DNA of 64,000 nt from an uncultured Pseudomonadales bacterium (GCA_943788445.1 CALSQH010000003.1:806001-870000); one strand, 5' to 3'; counted from the first letter of the stretch, positions 49,671 to 61,569 are shown. The notes: generated by a model from the sequence alone, not told the origin. Numbers and translations: made by a program.

Positions 49671-51350
49671 TTACGTTTTAGTTTTCCCTGTGGCGGTCTT
49701 AGCCGCTAACTGACGATTGACATACCACTGCTGAAACATCGACAACAGGTTGTTAACCGTCCAGTAGAGAACCAAACCGGAAGGGAAAATCATAAAGAAG
49801 AAGGTAAATGCAATGGGCATTATTTTCATCACCATTGCCTGAGTTGGATCTGTAGGCATCGGCTGCATTTTTTGCATTAACAGCATGCTGGCGCCCATAA
49901 CAATCGGCAAGATAAAATAAGGATCTTTAGCCGACAGATCGGCGATCCAGAATATCCATGGCGAGTGTCTTATTTCAACACTTTCCAAAAGCACCCAGTA
50001 AAGTGACAGGAATACCGGCATCTGCAGCAACATGGGGAAACAACCTCCGGCCGGGTTTACCTTTTCCTTTTTGTATAGCCCCATCAACTCTTGTGACATT
50101 TTCTGGCGATCATCGCCATAAGTCTCTTTTAAACGCTCCATTTTTGGCTGCAAGCTACGCATTTTGGCCATAGAGCGAAGGCTTGCCGCAGATAATGGAT
50201 AGAGTAATATTTTAATACCAATAGTGAGCAAGATAATCGCCCAACCCCAGTTGCCAACAACTTCATGAATAAACTTCATGGCAGCAAAAATCGGTTTAGC
50301 AAGCATCCACAGGAAGCCGTAATCAACGGTTAGATCTAAGTATTCAGCTAGAGACTCAAGTTTTTCCTGATCTTTAGGGCCCACATAAAACTGCGCACTA
50401 TACTCACCGGAGCTACCCGCAGGAACAACCAGTTTCTCGCCAGTAAAACCAAACAGGTATACATCTTGGCCGGTTAGTTTTCGCAAGCTAAAACTGTTGT
50501 TTTGATCTGTAGGTGGAATCCAAGCACTAATAAAGTAGTGCTGAACCATTGCTACCCAACCACCTTTAATCTCGGCTTTAACGGTCGCATCTTCGATATC
50601 ACCAAAATCGTGTTTGGCAAAATTCTTATCCGCCTCTCTCAGCGCAGCACCTAAGTAGGGGCTTACGCCGCCACTGGATTCAACAAGCGGCTCATGAGAA
50701 TCACGTTTAATCTGACCGTAAAAAGTTGCTTCCCAGGATTCATAGCTACCGTTGTTTATTAGATAGCTGACACCAATAACATACTCGTTAGCGGTAAAAC
50801 TAAAACGCTTAACAATGGTTATTCCATTTTCAGCATGGACTAAATCAACAGTTAGAGTTTTATCTTCCGGTGCCAGTGTAAAACTGGAATTAGCAACAGT
50901 AAAAGTGGGTCGTCCCTCTCTTGTATCAGTGCCATTTCTTCCAACCAAGCCACTTTGGGCTATATATTCGTTAGATTTAGATCTCGTCAGCAATGTAAAT
51001 GGCTCGCCACCATCTGCCGCCATTTTGGTTAGGTGCTGTAACAGGTTAACCTGAACAATATCACCACCAAGGGTATCAATGATCACTTCAAAGGTATCTG
51101 TAGTCACGGTCACTAAACGAGTATTGACAGATGCCTGTACGAGCACAGCAGGAGCGTCAATTAATGACGGAAGCTCATCTGCAAAGTTGGTGTCCTGTAA
51201 AGACACTGAAGGTGCCTCAGGTATAAAGACGTCAGCGCGAGCAGGTTGGTTTTCAGCGGTTCGTTGATCACTAAAATTGTTCCATTCGACAACTAACAGC
51301 CAAGCAACGAGGGCAATAGCAGAAATATTAAGTGTTTTTTTCCAATCCAT
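49671..51350 (-). CDS. yidC: membrane protein insertase YidC
   Basis: A 559-residue inner-membrane insertase. An N-terminal helix (about 5-22), a large periplasmic beta domain (about 55-345) and the five-helix core follow: GNWGWAIILLTIGIKILLYPLS (about 362) and a C-terminal region with PSGLVLYWTVNNLLSMFQQWYVN. The arginine of the hydrophilic groove is in the YPLSAASLRSM segment. It lies between yidD and the terminator, in the conserved rpmH-rnpA-yidD-yidC order. Confidence 0.96.
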   Translation of the reverse strand: MDWKKTLNISAIALVAWLLVVEWNNFSDQRTAENQPARADVFIPEAPSVSLQDTNFADELPSLIDAPAVLVQASVNTRLVTVTTDTFEVIIDTLGGDIVQVNLLQHLTKMAADGGEPFTLLTRSKSNEYIAQSGLVGRNGTDTREGRPTFTVANSSFTLAPEDKTLTVDLVHAENGITIVKRFSFTANEYVIGVSYLINNGSYESWEATFYGQIKRDSHEPLVESSGGVSPYLGAALREADKNFAKHDFGDIEDATVKAEIKGGWVAMVQHYFISAWIPPTDQNNSFSLRKLTGQDVYLFGFTGEKLVVPAGSSGEYSAQFYVGPKDQEKLESLAEYLDLTVDYGFLWMLAKPIFAAMKFIHEVVGNWGWAIILLTIGIKILLYPLSAASLRSMAKMRSLQPKMERLKETYGDDRQKMSQELMGLYKKEKVNPAGGCFPMLLQMPVFLSLYWVLLESVEIRHSPWIFWIADLSAKDPYFILPIVMGASMLLMQKMQPMPTDPTQAMVMKIMPIAFTFFFMIFPSGLVLYWTVNNLLSMFQQWYVNRQLAAKTATGKTKT

Positions 51351-51367
51351 TCTATTTATAACTCTGT

Positions 51368-51628
51368 TTAATGTTTGTTTGCGGTGTTTGTATTGTCCGA
51401 TTTACCAGAATGCTCTACCGGTAAGACCGGATCATAACCTCCTGAATGGAAAGGTTGGCATTTTACAACCCTACGCAACGTAAGATAACCCCCCTTGATA
51501 ACACCAAAGCGACGCAAGGCCTCCTCAGCATAACTTGAACAACTAGGGTAGAACCTACAATTATTGCCCAGCAATGGACTAACGGCATACTTATACCCCC
51601 GGATCAAGGCTATTGCCAATCTACGCAT
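51368..51628 (-). CDS. yidD: membrane protein insertion efficiency factor YidD
   Basis: Encodes an 86-residue YidD. The family signature is [31 protein letters not shown], and [13 protein letters not shown] near the end is also typical. The start is the ATG at 51628 ([12 protein letters not shown]), which overlaps the end of rnpA by 8 bases; the open frame runs further to 51658 but the extension is not family-like. It assists YidC, encoded next. Confidence 0.93.
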   Translation of the reverse strand: MRRLAIALIRGYKYAVSPLLGNNCRFYPSCSSYAEEALRRFGVIKGGYLTLRRVVKCQPFHSGGYDPVLPVEHSGKSDNTNTANKH

Positions 51629-51995
51629 TCGGGGTAACCTCAGATTCAAGACGGGCACTCAGTCTACCCCATGATTGCTGCATAAGGGTGGCCATTTCTA
51701 CTGGCGAGAGTTTATCGGCGTCTTTACGCGCTAAAAAGATGATGTCTACAGCTAGAGGTAGGGTGTGATTGCGAAAAGTTTCTCGAACGACCCTTTTTAC
51801 AAAGTTCCTACCGACGGCGGTAGCAACGTTTTTCTTACCTACGACTAAGCCTAATCGTGACAGACCACAGCCATTAGGTTTAGCGAGTAATAAAAGTTTG
51901 GGATGAGCAACCCGAACGCTATTATTATCAAAAACCTCCTTATATTGAGAGGCTTTTAGTAAGCGCCGGTCTTTGCCGAAGGTTGCTCTGGGCAT
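51621..51995 (-). CDS. rnpA: ribonuclease P protein component
   Basis: A 124-residue basic protein, the protein part of RNase P, which removes 5' leaders from tRNA precursors. The RNP motif [22 protein letters not shown] lies in the middle, and [18 protein letters not shown] at the start. It sits between rpmH (17 bases upstream) and yidD (overlap). Confidence 0.95.
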   Translation of the reverse strand: MPRATFGKDRRLLKASQYKEVFDNNSVRVAHPKLLLLAKPNGCGLSRLGLVVGKKNVATAVGRNFVKRVVRETFRNHTLPLAVDIIFLARKDADKLSPVEMATLMQQSWGRLSARLESEVTPNA

Positions 51996-52012
51996 TACAA
52001 GCCCCTAATTTT

Positions 52013-52147
52013 CTATGCAGCTAAACGCTTACGGCCTTTAGCTCGACGACGGTTCAAAACGGCACGGCCATTTTTAGTTGCCATACGAGATCTGAAACCA
52101 TGAGTGCGCTTACGCTTTAATACGCTTGGTTGAAATGTTCTTTTCAT
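52013..52147 (-). CDS. rpmH: 50S ribosomal protein L34
   Basis: A 44-residue protein with the sequence family [17 protein letters not shown] at the start and KGRKRLAA at the end; the length is standard for L34. ATG on the minus strand at 52147, TAG at 52013-52015. Too short for most length cutoffs but certain. First gene of the rpmH-rnpA-yidD-yidC unit, starting beside the intergenic region described next. Confidence 0.97.
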   Translation of the reverse strand: MKRTFQPSVLKRKRTHGFRSRMATKNGRAVLNRRRAKGRKRLAA

Positions 52148-52328
52148 AACGTCAATTCCGAATAATTACTACTGTACCCACTCTTCAAACCACTTAAAGA
52201 CAATGAGTACCGTTCTAGGGCGCGGGAGTTTAATGAAAATCCCCACTCAATTCAACGCTTTATTTTAAATAGAGCCAGTAAATTAAGGTTATTTTTTAAA
52301 TACAGCTTTGCAACAATAAACTAACAGG

Positions 52329-52337
52329 TTATCCCCA
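52329..52337 (+). other. DnaA-box-like TTATCCCCA
   Basis: One mismatch to TTATCCACA; the same nine bases recur at 52560, both followed by ATT. Confidence 0.45.
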
Positions 52338-52559
52338 TTGTGTAGAGATCAAAAAGCCAAAACACCAAATGCTGTGGGAAACCTCTGTATAAATTAAATA
52401 ACTATCCCCAGATAAACAGTAAATCAACAGAATCATCTAAAACCACATAATTCTGTACATTTTCAAACACAGCTCATACCCGCTTTAAAGGTTGTTAAAC
52501 ATAGGCTTATACAGAGAAAATCTCAATTTAACTTATTGATATAAATAGTAATTTAGATG

Positions 52560-52568
52560 TTATCCCCA
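52560..52568 (+). other. DnaA-box-like TTATCCCCA (second copy)
   Basis: Identical to the copy at 52329 and shares the context GTTATCCCCATT, directly before the A/T-only stretch. Confidence 0.45.
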
Positions 52569-52722
52569 TTAAATAGCCTCCCTAATAACAATAACAATAA
52601 ACTCTATATACTATATATAAGTATATTTAATTAATAAGTTAACTATAAATAAACGCGCTTTAAAAACTAACTCAGAAAGTAAAATTCTGAAATAAGTTGG
52701 TTAACCTTTAAACATCCACACG

Positions 52723-52728
52723 TATAAT
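52723..52728 (+). promoter_or_regulatory. possible -10 box of mnmG
   Basis: TATAAT 30 bases ahead of the mnmG ATG. No good -35 hexamer is seen at 16-18 bases, so this is a tentative promoter. Confidence 0.35.
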
Positions 52729-52757
52729 GGCCAATTCAAACTTAACACTAATTAGTT

Positions 52758-54626
52758 ATGCGCTATCCAGAATCTTTTGATGTCATTGTTGTTGGTGGTG
52801 GACATGCCGGGACAGAAGCCTGCTTGGCTGCTGCTCGCATGGGCAGTCGTACATTACTATTAACTCATAATATCGAAACTCTGGGTCAGATGTCCTGCAA
52901 CCCTGCCATCGGTGGGATTGGCAAAAGCCACCTAGTGAAAGAGATTGATGCTTTAGGTGGTGCTATGGCTGTGGCTACAGATCTCGGCGGCATTCAATTT
53001 AGAGTTCTTAATTCCCGCAAAGGGCCTGCAGTTAGAGCGACCCGAGCTCAGGCAGATCGAATTCGTTACAAAGCGGCGATTCTATCGATTTTGGAAAACC
53101 AGAAGAACTTAACTATTTTCCAGCAGGCAGCCGATGACTTGGTGATCGAGGGTGATAGAGTTACAGGTGTTGTTACACAAATGGGGCTTATATTCTCAGC
53201 TAAGTCTGTGGTTGTGACTGCGGGAACCTTTCTTGCCGGAAAAATACATATCGGCATGCAAAACTATTCTGCTGGTCGTGCGGGTGATCCACCCTCGATT
53301 AATCTCTCTGAGCGGTTAAGATCCTTACCTTTCAGAGTTGAACGGCTTAAAACCGGAACACCGCCACGCATTGATGCGCGGAGTGTCGACTTTACTCACC
53401 TGCCAGAGCAGTGGGGAGATAAACCCGAGCCGGTAATGTCTTATATGGGATCTTTAGAGCAGCATCCTCAGCAAACCTGCTGTTGGATTACCTACACAAA
53501 TAAAAAAACCCATGAGATTATTCACCAGGGTTTAGATCGCTCGCCGCTTTACACGGGAGTTATCGACGGTGTTGGGCCAAGGTACTGCCCATCTATTGAG
53601 GATAAGATTGTCCGCTTTGCCGACAAAGACCAACATCAGATATTTATTGAACCAGAAGGGTTGAATACCTACGAGCTCTATCCCAATGGAATTTCTACAA
53701 GCCTGCCCTTTGATGTACAGATTGAATTAGTGCGCTCAATTCAAGGGTTTGAAAATGCCCATATAACTCGGCCGGGCTACGCTATTGAATACGATTATTT
53801 TAATCCGCAGGATCTTAAATATTCACTCGAAACCAAAGCTATTAACGGGTTGTTTTTTGCCGGTCAAATCAATGGTACAACTGGTTATGAAGAGGCTGCA
53901 GCACAGGGTTTGTTAGCTGGAACCAATGCAGCACTTAAGGTTCAAGATAAAGATAGCTGGTGCCCTGGGCGAGATACGGCCTATGCCGGGGTTCTGGTTG
54001 ACGACCTGATCAGTATGGGAACTCAGGAGCCCTACCGTATGTTCACCAGTCGGGCTGAATACCGATTATTACTTCGCGAAGATAACGCAGATTTACGATT
54101 AACAGAAAAGGGCCGAGAGCTCGGTTTGGTTGATGACGAGCGCTGGCAGCAGTTTAACGAAAAACGAGAAGCTATTGAGCTTGAGCGTCAGCGCTTAAAA
54201 GATACTTGGGTGCAACCCGAAAGTAGTGTTGCACAACAGTTGTCGGCTCATATTGAGAATAAGCTTTCACACGAGTATTCGTTGTTCGACTTGCTTAAAC
54301 GGCCGGAATTAGATTATAAAATTATTGGCAGCCTATACCCTGAGCATAAAGTTGAGCCGAAGATTGCTGAGCAAGTAGAGATTGAAGCTAAATATTCTGG
54401 CTACATTAACCGTCAGCAAGATGAGGTTAATCGACTGCAGCGTCACGAGAAAACGCGTATCCCCGTGAATTTTAATTATCAGGCTATTAGTGGTTTATCG
54501 AATGAGATAAAACAAAAGCTAACCGAAGCTACACCTGAAACTCTGGCTCGAGCCAGTAGAATTCCCGGTGTTACCCCCGCGGCTATCTCACTATTGATTG
54601 TGCAGTTGAAAAAACATGTCGCGTGA
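52758..54626 (+). CDS. mnmG: tRNA uridine-5-carboxymethylaminomethyl modification enzyme MnmG
   Basis: A 622-residue FAD-dependent partner of MnmE. FAD motif [19 protein letters not shown] at residues 9-30; [23 protein letters not shown] follows; [23 protein letters not shown] (about 365) is the second conserved block. The length is close to E. coli MnmG (629). First gene right of the strand switch, with rsmG overlapping its end by 11 bases. Confidence 0.97.
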   Translation: MRYPESFDVIVVGGGHAGTEACLAAARMGSRTLLLTHNIETLGQMSCNPAIGGIGKSHLVKEIDALGGAMAVATDLGGIQFRVLNSRKGPAVRATRAQADRIRYKAAILSILENQKNLTIFQQAADDLVIEGDRVTGVVTQMGLIFSAKSVVVTAGTFLAGKIHIGMQNYSAGRAGDPPSINLSERLRSLPFRVERLKTGTPPRIDARSVDFTHLPEQWGDKPEPVMSYMGSLEQHPQQTCCWITYTNKKTHEIIHQGLDRSPLYTGVIDGVGPRYCPSIEDKIVRFADKDQHQIFIEPEGLNTYELYPNGISTSLPFDVQIELVRSIQGFENAHITRPGYAIEYDYFNPQDLKYSLETKAINGLFFAGQINGTTGYEEAAAQGLLAGTNAALKVQDKDSWCPGRDTAYAGVLVDDLISMGTQEPYRMFTSRAEYRLLLREDNADLRLTEKGRELGLVDDERWQQFNEKREAIELERQRLKDTWVQPESSVAQQLSAHIENKLSHEYSLFDLLKRPELDYKIIGSLYPEHKVEPKIAEQVEIEAKYSGYINRQQDEVNRLQRHEKTRIPVNFNYQAISGLSNEIKQKLTEATPETLARASRIPGVTPAAISLLIVQLKKHVA

Positions 54627-55287
54627 TTTGATATCCGATCTGGAATTGAGAGAGTTACTTGAGAGCGGTCTTGAAGAATTAGGCGTTGAGTGCAGTCCTT
54701 ATCAGATTCAACAGCTTCTCGATTACGTCAGTTTATTGGTTAGTTGGAATAGCGCCTATAACCTCACGGCTGTCCGCGAACCGGCGCAAATGATTGCGCT
54801 GCATCTACTCGATAGTCTCGCAATCCTTCCTTACATAACCGGTCAGAATTTCATTGATGTTGGGACTGGGGCGGGCCTGCCAGGAATACCACTGGCCATT
54901 ATGTGCCCAGATAAAAACTTTAAGTTACTCGATAGTAACGGCAAAAAAACCCGATTTTTATTTCATGCGCGCTGCCAGCTCGGATTGAAGAACCTTACTG
55001 AAATACAGGCTAGAGTGGAGTCGTTTATTCCTGAAACACCCTACGACACGGTGTTGAGTCGGGCTTTTACCTCAGTGGCTGAAATGGTCGATAAGTGTCA
55101 GCATCTGCTCAGTCCTGAAGGTCGATTTTTGGCGATGAAGGGAAAATTTCCGCAATCAGAGTTGAGCCTGCTAGAGAAAGGCTATATGGTCGAAGTTTCG
55201 CATCAATTAAAAGTGCCTGGTGTTGACGGCGAAAGGCACCTGATTGAAATTAGTAAATCCAGCCAGCAAAGTAATACAACAGCATAA
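54616..55287 (+). CDS. rsmG: 16S rRNA (guanine527-N7)-methyltransferase
   Basis: A 223-residue SAM-dependent enzyme acting on G527 of 16S rRNA. SAM motif [17 protein letters not shown] (about 76), preceded by [25 protein letters not shown], a hallmark of the family. It overlaps mnmG by 11 bases and precedes parA by 12, giving the usual mnmG-rsmG-parA-parB order. Confidence 0.96.
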   Translation: MSRDLISDLELRELLESGLEELGVECSPYQIQQLLDYVSLLVSWNSAYNLTAVREPAQMIALHLLDSLAILPYITGQNFIDVGTGAGLPGIPLAIMCPDKNFKLLDSNGKKTRFLFHARCQLGLKNLTEIQARVESFIPETPYDTVLSRAFTSVAEMVDKCQHLLSPEGRFLAMKGKFPQSELSLLEKGYMVEVSHQLKVPGVDGERHLIEISKSSQQSNTTA

Positions 55288-55299
55288 AAGGTTAGAGTA

Positions 55300-56103
55300 T
55301 TGTCGAGAATTATCTCAATAGCCAATCAGAAAGGCGGTGTGGGTAAAACCACAACCAGTGTAAATTTGGCCGCCTCTCTCGCCGCTTACAAGCAGCGGGT
55401 ACTCTTGGTTGATCTTGATCCACAAGGTAATGCAACCATGGGTGTTGGTGTTGATAAGCATCAATGCAAAACCAGTGTTTACGATGTGCTTACAGAAAAG
55501 CAAAAGATTGAAGCGGTAATTGTTAGCTGTGAGAAAGCGAAAATCCACCTATTACCCTCCAATGGTGATTTGGTGGCCGCCGAAGTGGAGTTAATGCAGG
55601 AGATCGGTCGTGAGACGCGACTTCGACATGCCCTTCAGCGAGTAGATGCCAAATATGACTATGTGATTATTGACTGCCCCCCCTCGCTAAACATGCTTAC
55701 AGTGAATGCGCTAGTGGCCAGCGATAGCGTAATAATTCCAATGCAGTGTGAGTACTACGCATTAGAAGGCCTTTCAGCGTTAAATAACACCATCAAACAA
55801 ATCGCCAAACTTATAAACCCCAAGCTCAGAATCGAAGGTATTTTGCGCACCATGTACGATCCGCGCAGCAGTCTTACCAATGCGGTATCGGCTCAGCTGA
55901 GAAAATATTTTGGAAGCCGTGTTTATCGTGTCAGCATTCCGCGCAATGTAAGACTTGCCGAAGCCCCCAGCCATGGATTGCCGGCGCTTATGTACGACAG
56001 AAATTCGAAAGGTTCGGTAGCCTACTTAGCGCTCGCGGGAGAAATTCTCCGTCAGGCGAAAGAAAAAGGTGAGGAGCACAAACAAGCAGATGCAGGACAA
56101 TAA
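55300..56103 (+). CDS. parA: chromosome partitioning ATPase ParA (Soj)
   Basis: A 267-residue P-loop ATPase of the ParA/MinD type, driving origin segregation. The deviant Walker A is KGGVGKTTTSVNLAA (residues 11-25); DLDPQGNATMG and IIDCPPSLNMLT (Walker B) follow. The start is TTG at 55300. Short N-terminus without extra DNA-binding domain, as for chromosomal ParA. Followed 3 bases later by parB. Confidence 0.95.
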   Translation: MSRIISIANQKGGVGKTTTSVNLAASLAAYKQRVLLVDLDPQGNATMGVGVDKHQCKTSVYDVLTEKQKIEAVIVSCEKAKIHLLPSNGDLVAAEVELMQEIGRETRLRHALQRVDAKYDYVIIDCPPSLNMLTVNALVASDSVIIPMQCEYYALEGLSALNNTIKQIAKLINPKLRIEGILRTMYDPRSSLTNAVSAQLRKYFGSRVYRVSIPRNVRLAEAPSHGLPALMYDRNSKGSVAYLALAGEILRQAKEKGEEHKQADAGQ

Positions 56104-56106
56104 ACG

Positions 56107-56991
56107 ATGAGCACAAAACGACAGAGTCTTGGAAAAGGGTTGGATGCGTTGCTGGGAATGGCTGAAGAATCCGCTTTTGATGGGTTGGGTTCTTCAGATC
56201 TTCAATCAAAGGAAGGTCAGTTGCGCGAGATGGCTGTTGAGTTTTTGCAGCGCGGAAAATACCAGCCGCGCCGAGATATTAATGCTGAAGCCCTAGAAGA
56301 GTTGGCGAGTTCGATTCGCGCTCAGGGTGTTATGCAGCCGCTGGTGGTTAGAGGTATTGGTGAAGATAAGTATGAAATTATTGCCGGTGAGCGCCGCTGG
56401 AGAGCGGCACAGCAAGCCGGGCTCGATGTTGTTCCGGTTATTGTTCGCGATGTTTCCGATGAAGCCGCGATTGCTATGGCGCTTATCGAAAATATTCAAC
56501 GGGAAGATTTAAACGCCATGGAAGAGAGTTTGGCATTGATACGTCTTCAACAAGAGTTTGAATTAACCCAGCAGCAGGTGGCGGATGCCGTTGGCAAGTC
56601 ACGCTCTGCGGTTACCAACCTAATGCGCCTTGCAAGTCTTGAGGTGGAGGTTCAACAGCTTTTAGAGCGCGGTGATTTAGAGTTGGGCCATGCAAAATGT
56701 TTGCTGGCCCTTGATGGGGCGAAGCAAATTAATGCCGCTCGAAATGTTGCAAGCGTTAATATGACTGTTCGTCAGACCGAAGCATTGGTAAAAAAAATTC
56801 AGTCTGGCAAGACCGGGAAAAAATCTGATGGAGTGGCTGGTATTCCGGATATCAAGCATTTGGAAGATGAAATTTCAGAAAAAATCGGCGCACCGGTTAA
56901 GATTCAGCACAGCGCCAAGGGCGGCGGCAAGTTGATTCTTAAATATAATAGTGTCGATGAGCTCGATGGTATTTTGGCGCATATAAAATAA
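56107..56991 (+). CDS. parB: chromosome partitioning protein ParB (Spo0J)
   Basis: A 294-residue DNA-binding CTPase that loads on parS. Starts KRQSLGKGLDALL; nuclease-like/CTP box IAGERRWRAAQQAG (about 96-109; the GERR motif), helix-turn-helix with VADAVGKSRSAVTNLMRLASL (about 158-178) and a C-terminal dimer domain. Two parS-like palindromes lie in recF about 11-12 kb away. Operon mate of parA. Confidence 0.95.
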   Translation: MSTKRQSLGKGLDALLGMAEESAFDGLGSSDLQSKEGQLREMAVEFLQRGKYQPRRDINAEALEELASSIRAQGVMQPLVVRGIGEDKYEIIAGERRWRAAQQAGLDVVPVIVRDVSDEAAIAMALIENIQREDLNAMEESLALIRLQQEFELTQQQVADAVGKSRSAVTNLMRLASLEVEVQQLLERGDLELGHAKCLLALDGAKQINAARNVASVNMTVRQTEALVKKIQSGKTGKKSDGVAGIPDIKHLEDEISEKIGAPVKIQHSAKGGGKLILKYNSVDELDGILAHIK

Positions 56992-57048
56992 CGGCCGCTA
57001 AACTTTTTGGTGGTAGAAAAATTTCCTCAATATACATTGTTTAGCGTG

Positions 57049-57077
57049 TTGAATATCAACAATAGTATACCTATAAT
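57049..57077 (+). promoter_or_regulatory. sigma-70 promoter of the atp operon
   Basis: TTGAAT (57049-57054), a 17-base spacer and TATAAT (57072-57077): a near-consensus housekeeping promoter 66 bases ahead of atpI. It is the only promoter seen in the 152-base gap after parB. Confidence 0.75.
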
Positions 57078-57143
57078 GCGCACCCGTCCGACAGAGGCCA
57101 CAATTTTGTCTGGCAGGGCCGGAAGAAAAGGTGTCGAACACGT

Positions 57144-57515
57144 ATGACGACCATTTCATTACCACCAGTTAAAAGAGTCGCGCTTTATCAGCTAGCTTGT
57201 TTGCTACCTGCTAGTGCAGTCCTTTTGTTCTGGAGTTCCGTGTTAGCTTACTCGGTGTTGATTGGCGGATTGATTCAAATTTGCCCTCAGGCCTGGTTTA
57301 CACGGCAAGCGTTTAGGTACGCCGGCGCAAGAAAGGTACAGACCATTGTGCGAGCAATGTACTGGGGAGAAACGGGAAAGATTGTGTTAACCACCGTGTT
57401 ATTTACAGTCAGCTTTATGATGGTAAAGCCGCTTTTAATAGGCGCCGTATTTTCTTCCTTTGTAGGAATGATTTTGGTGCAGTACTTGGCAGTAATTATA
57501 TTACTGAAACACTGA
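57144..57515 (+). CDS. atpI: ATP synthase accessory protein AtpI
   Basis: A 123-residue membrane protein with four hydrophobic helices (about 12-34, 35-55, 75-95, 98-120), the AtpI layout. It assists c-ring assembly and magnesium handling. Its sequence is poorly conserved, as usual for AtpI, so the call rests on size, topology and position as first gene of the atp operon, 41 bases ahead of atpB. Confidence 0.85.
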   Translation: MTTISLPPVKRVALYQLACLLPASAVLLFWSSVLAYSVLIGGLIQICPQAWFTRQAFRYAGARKVQTIVRAMYWGETGKIVLTTVLFTVSFMMVKPLLIGAVFSSFVGMILVQYLAVIILLKH

Positions 57516-57553
57516 TACCGTATAAGTTAACGACCTTACTAATTTGAGAGTGA

Positions 57554-58624
<1,071 letters not shown>

Positions 58625-58650
58625 ATTTATATTAATTTTTAAATGACTGA

Positions 58651-58905
<255 letters not shown>

Positions 58906-58964
58906 CAATAAAGTAAGAAGTTTTAGTAAGCGAAATTTAATCCATTCTTTAATGAGGTAATGGC

Positions 58965-59435
58965 GTGAATATTAATCTAACGCTTTTTGGTCAAATGGTG
59001 ACCTTTGCATTCTTTGTGTGGTTTTGCATGAAGTTTGTTTGGCCAGTCATTATTGACTCAATGGAAGAGCGACAGAAGAAAATCGCCGATGGTCTTGATG
59101 CGGCTGATCGTGCCCTGCGAGATCTTGAGCTGGCTCAGAGCAAAGCAACTGACCAGATGAAAGATGCGAAACAGGAAGCGGCTGGCATTATTGATCAAGC
59201 CAATAAGCGTGCAGGTCAAATTGTTGATGAAGCAAAAAATCAAGCTCGAACAGAAGGTGACCGCCTGAAGGTGGCCGCTGAAGCCGAGATTGAGCAAGAA
59301 ATTAATCGTGCTAAAGAAGAGTTGCGTGCCTCCGTGGCAGGCTTGGCTCTCGCTGGAGCAGAGATGATTCTTGAAGCCGAAATCGACGAAAAGGCAAATC
59401 GCACGTTGGTTGATAATTTAGCAGCGCAGCTCTAA
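58965..59435 (+). CDS. atpF: ATP synthase subunit b
   Basis: A 156-residue peripheral stalk subunit: one N-terminal helix (about 5-25) and a long charged coiled coil. The length equals E. coli AtpF (156). GTG start at 58965 with a GAGGTAA ribosome site; an out-of-frame ATG lies just ahead. [21 protein letters not shown] is the typical post-membrane part. Confidence 0.95.
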   Translation: MNINLTLFGQMVTFAFFVWFCMKFVWPVIIDSMEERQKKIADGLDAADRALRDLELAQSKATDQMKDAKQEAAGIIDQANKRAGQIVDEAKNQARTEGDRLKVAAEAEIEQEINRAKEELRASVAGLALAGAEMILEAEIDEKANRTLVDNLAAQL

Positions 59436-59447
59436 CCGAGGTTAATC

Positions 59448-59984
59448 ATGGCAGAATTGAGCACATTAGCCCGACCCTATGCTAAAGCAGCGTTTGAATA
59501 TGCTGCCCAAGCGGGTCAGTTGCAAGGTTGGTCGGACAGCTTATCTACAGCGGGATCTGTTGCACAACAGGCCAGCGTAGTTAAGTTGTTGAGTTCGCCC
59601 AGTTTCACTGCGCAACAGCAGGCAACTGCGTTGATAGAAATTTGTGGTGATGCGCTTGACCAACAGGGTCAGAATTTTCTGACTGTACTGTCAGAAAATC
59701 ACAGGTTGCAACTTTTACCTGAGATTTCCATTCAGTTCGATATCTTGAAAGCTAACCGTGAAAAATCGGTTGATGTCGAAGTGGTCGCGGCACATGAGTT
59801 AGATGCGGAACAGCAGCAGAAACTCAGTGATGCATTGAGCGCAAAACTAGAACGTAAAGTAAATATGCAGGTTAGTTTAGATAAGAGCCTGCTGGGTGGT
59901 GCGGTAATACGTGCCGGAGACACCGTTATTGACGGGTCTATTCGTGGCCGTTTGGCCAAACTCGCCGAGTCACTAAACTCCTAA
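59448..59984 (+). CDS. atpH: ATP synthase subunit delta
   Basis: A 178-residue stalk subunit linking F1 to the b subunits; E. coli has 177. It begins LSTLARPYAKAAFEYA and ends GSIRGRLAKLAESLNS, both typical. It starts 12 bases after atpF and ends 17 bases ahead of atpA. Confidence 0.95.
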   Translation: MAELSTLARPYAKAAFEYAAQAGQLQGWSDSLSTAGSVAQQASVVKLLSSPSFTAQQQATALIEICGDALDQQGQNFLTVLSENHRLQLLPEISIQFDILKANREKSVDVEVVAAHELDAEQQQKLSDALSAKLERKVNMQVSLDKSLLGGAVIRAGDTVIDGSIRGRLAKLAESLNS

Positions 59985-60001
59985 GGATTTGAGGCCTAAG
60001 C

Positions 60002-61546
60002 ATGCAGCAACTGAATCCATCAGAAATTAGCGAAATTATTAAGGGTCGTATCGACAATCTTAATGTTTCGTCAGAAGCCCAAAATGAGGGCACCATTGTA
60101 TCCGTATCCGACGGTATCATTCGTATTCACGGTCTAGCCGACGTGATGTACGGCGAAATGATCGAGTTCGACGGCGGTGTTTACGGTATGGCACTTAACC
60201 TAGAGCGCGATTCAGTTGGCGCCGTGGTATTGGGTGACTACCAGACACTCGCAGAGGGCCAAAAAGCTCGCTGCACCGGCCGTGTTCTTGAAGTACCTGT
60301 AGGTCCTGAACTTGAAGGTCGTGTTGTCGACGCTCTAGGTAATCCCATCGACGGCAAAGGTCCAGTTAATGCCGCGATCACCGACCCACTTGAAAAAGTA
60401 GCGCCTGGTGTAATTGATCGTCAATCAGTAGACCAGCCCGTACAGATTGGTCTAAAAGCAATTGACGCCATGGTGCCGATTGGTCGTGGTCAGCGTGAGC
60501 TGATTATTGGCGATCGCCAGATTGGTAAATCAGCTATTGCCGTTGATGCGATCATTAACCAGAAAGGTTCTGGTATTAAATGTATCTATGTAGCCATCGG
60601 TCAAAAAGCCTCTTCTGTAGCTGCGGTAGTTCGCAAGCTCGAAGAACACGGCGCAATGGAACACACTATCGTGGTTGCAGCAACCGCTTCTGATCCTGCA
60701 GCAATGCAGTATCTAGCACCGTTTGCTGGTTGCACCATGGGTGAGTACTACCGTGACCGCGGACAAGATGCACTGATTATTTATGATGACTTGACCAAGC
60801 AAGCTTGGGCTTATCGTCAAATATCACTGCTGTTGAAGCGTCCTCCAGGTCGTGAAGCCTACCCTGGTGATGTATTCTATTTGCACTCCCGTCTACTTGA
60901 GCGTGCTGCTCGTGTAAATGCTGATTACGTTGAAAAGTTCACCAACGGTGAAGTAAAAGGCCAAACCGGTTCATTGACTGCATTGCCAGTGATTGAAACG
61001 CAGGCTGGTGACGTATCTGCATTCGTACCAACTAACGTGATTTCGATTACCGATGGTCAGATCTTCCTTGAAGCTGACATGTTTAACGCCGGCGTACGTC
61101 CAGCGATGAACGCAGGTGTATCTGTATCTCGTGTTGGTGGTGCCGCACAGACCAAGATCATTAAGAAACTGTCCGGTGGTATTCGTACCGCACTAGCACA
61201 GTATCGTGAACTGGCGGCGTTCTCGCAGTTCGCTTCAGATCTGGATGAGGCCACTAAGGCTCAGCTTGATCACGGTGAGCGAGTCACTGAACTGATGAAG
61301 CAGAAGCAGTACTCTCCGCAGAGCATCGCGGAAATGGGACTGATGATTTATGCAGCGGATAACGGCTTCTTACAAGACGTTGAAGTTAGCAAAATCGGTG
61401 ATTTCGAATCGTCCGCGCTCTCTTATATGAAAGCTGAGCACAGTGATCTGATGGATCAAATCAATCAGTCAGGCGATTACAACAATGATATAGCTGCTGG
61501 CTTTAAAGCTGCGCTAGAAAAGTTTGTTGCAACCCAAACCTGGTAA
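60002..61546 (+). CDS. atpA: ATP synthase subunit alpha
   Basis: A 514-residue F1 subunit. The P-loop is [13 protein letters not shown] (about 169-181), followed by the alpha signature [17 protein letters not shown] (about 364). It carries a non-catalytic nucleotide site and the arginine finger in VSRVGG. The frame is intact, unlike the next two genes. E. coli AtpA is 513 residues. Confidence 0.97.
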   Translation: MQQLNPSEISEIIKGRIDNLNVSSEAQNEGTIVSVSDGIIRIHGLADVMYGEMIEFDGGVYGMALNLERDSVGAVVLGDYQTLAEGQKARCTGRVLEVPVGPELEGRVVDALGNPIDGKGPVNAAITDPLEKVAPGVIDRQSVDQPVQIGLKAIDAMVPIGRGQRELIIGDRQIGKSAIAVDAIINQKGSGIKCIYVAIGQKASSVAAVVRKLEEHGAMEHTIVVAATASDPAAMQYLAPFAGCTMGEYYRDRGQDALIIYDDLTKQAWAYRQISLLLKRPPGREAYPGDVFYLHSRLLERAARVNADYVEKFTNGEVKGQTGSLTALPVIETQAGDVSAFVPTNVISITDGQIFLEADMFNAGVRPAMNAGVSVSRVGGAAQTKIIKKLSGGIRTALAQYRELAAFSQFASDLDEATKAQLDHGERVTELMKQKQYSPQSIAEMGLMIYAADNGFLQDVEVSKIGDFESSALSYMKAEHSDLMDQINQSGDYNNDIAAGFKAALEKFVATQTW

Positions 61547-61569
61547 GTCACTGTAGGCAGGCATAAGAA

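Larger units (their letters stand above)
52148..52757. other. rpmH-mnmG intergenic region, best candidate for oriC
   Basis: A 610-base, very AT-rich gap without genes, at the exact point where gene direction flips. It has TTATCCCCA twice (52329-52337, 52560-52568), CTATCCCCA (52402-52410), TTTCCCACA on minus (52373-52381) and ACATCCACA (52712-52720), all one or two bases off the DnaA box, plus a nearly pure A/T stretch at about 52580-52670 that could unwind. In E. coli oriC also lies beside mnmG (gidA). Confidence 0.6.
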
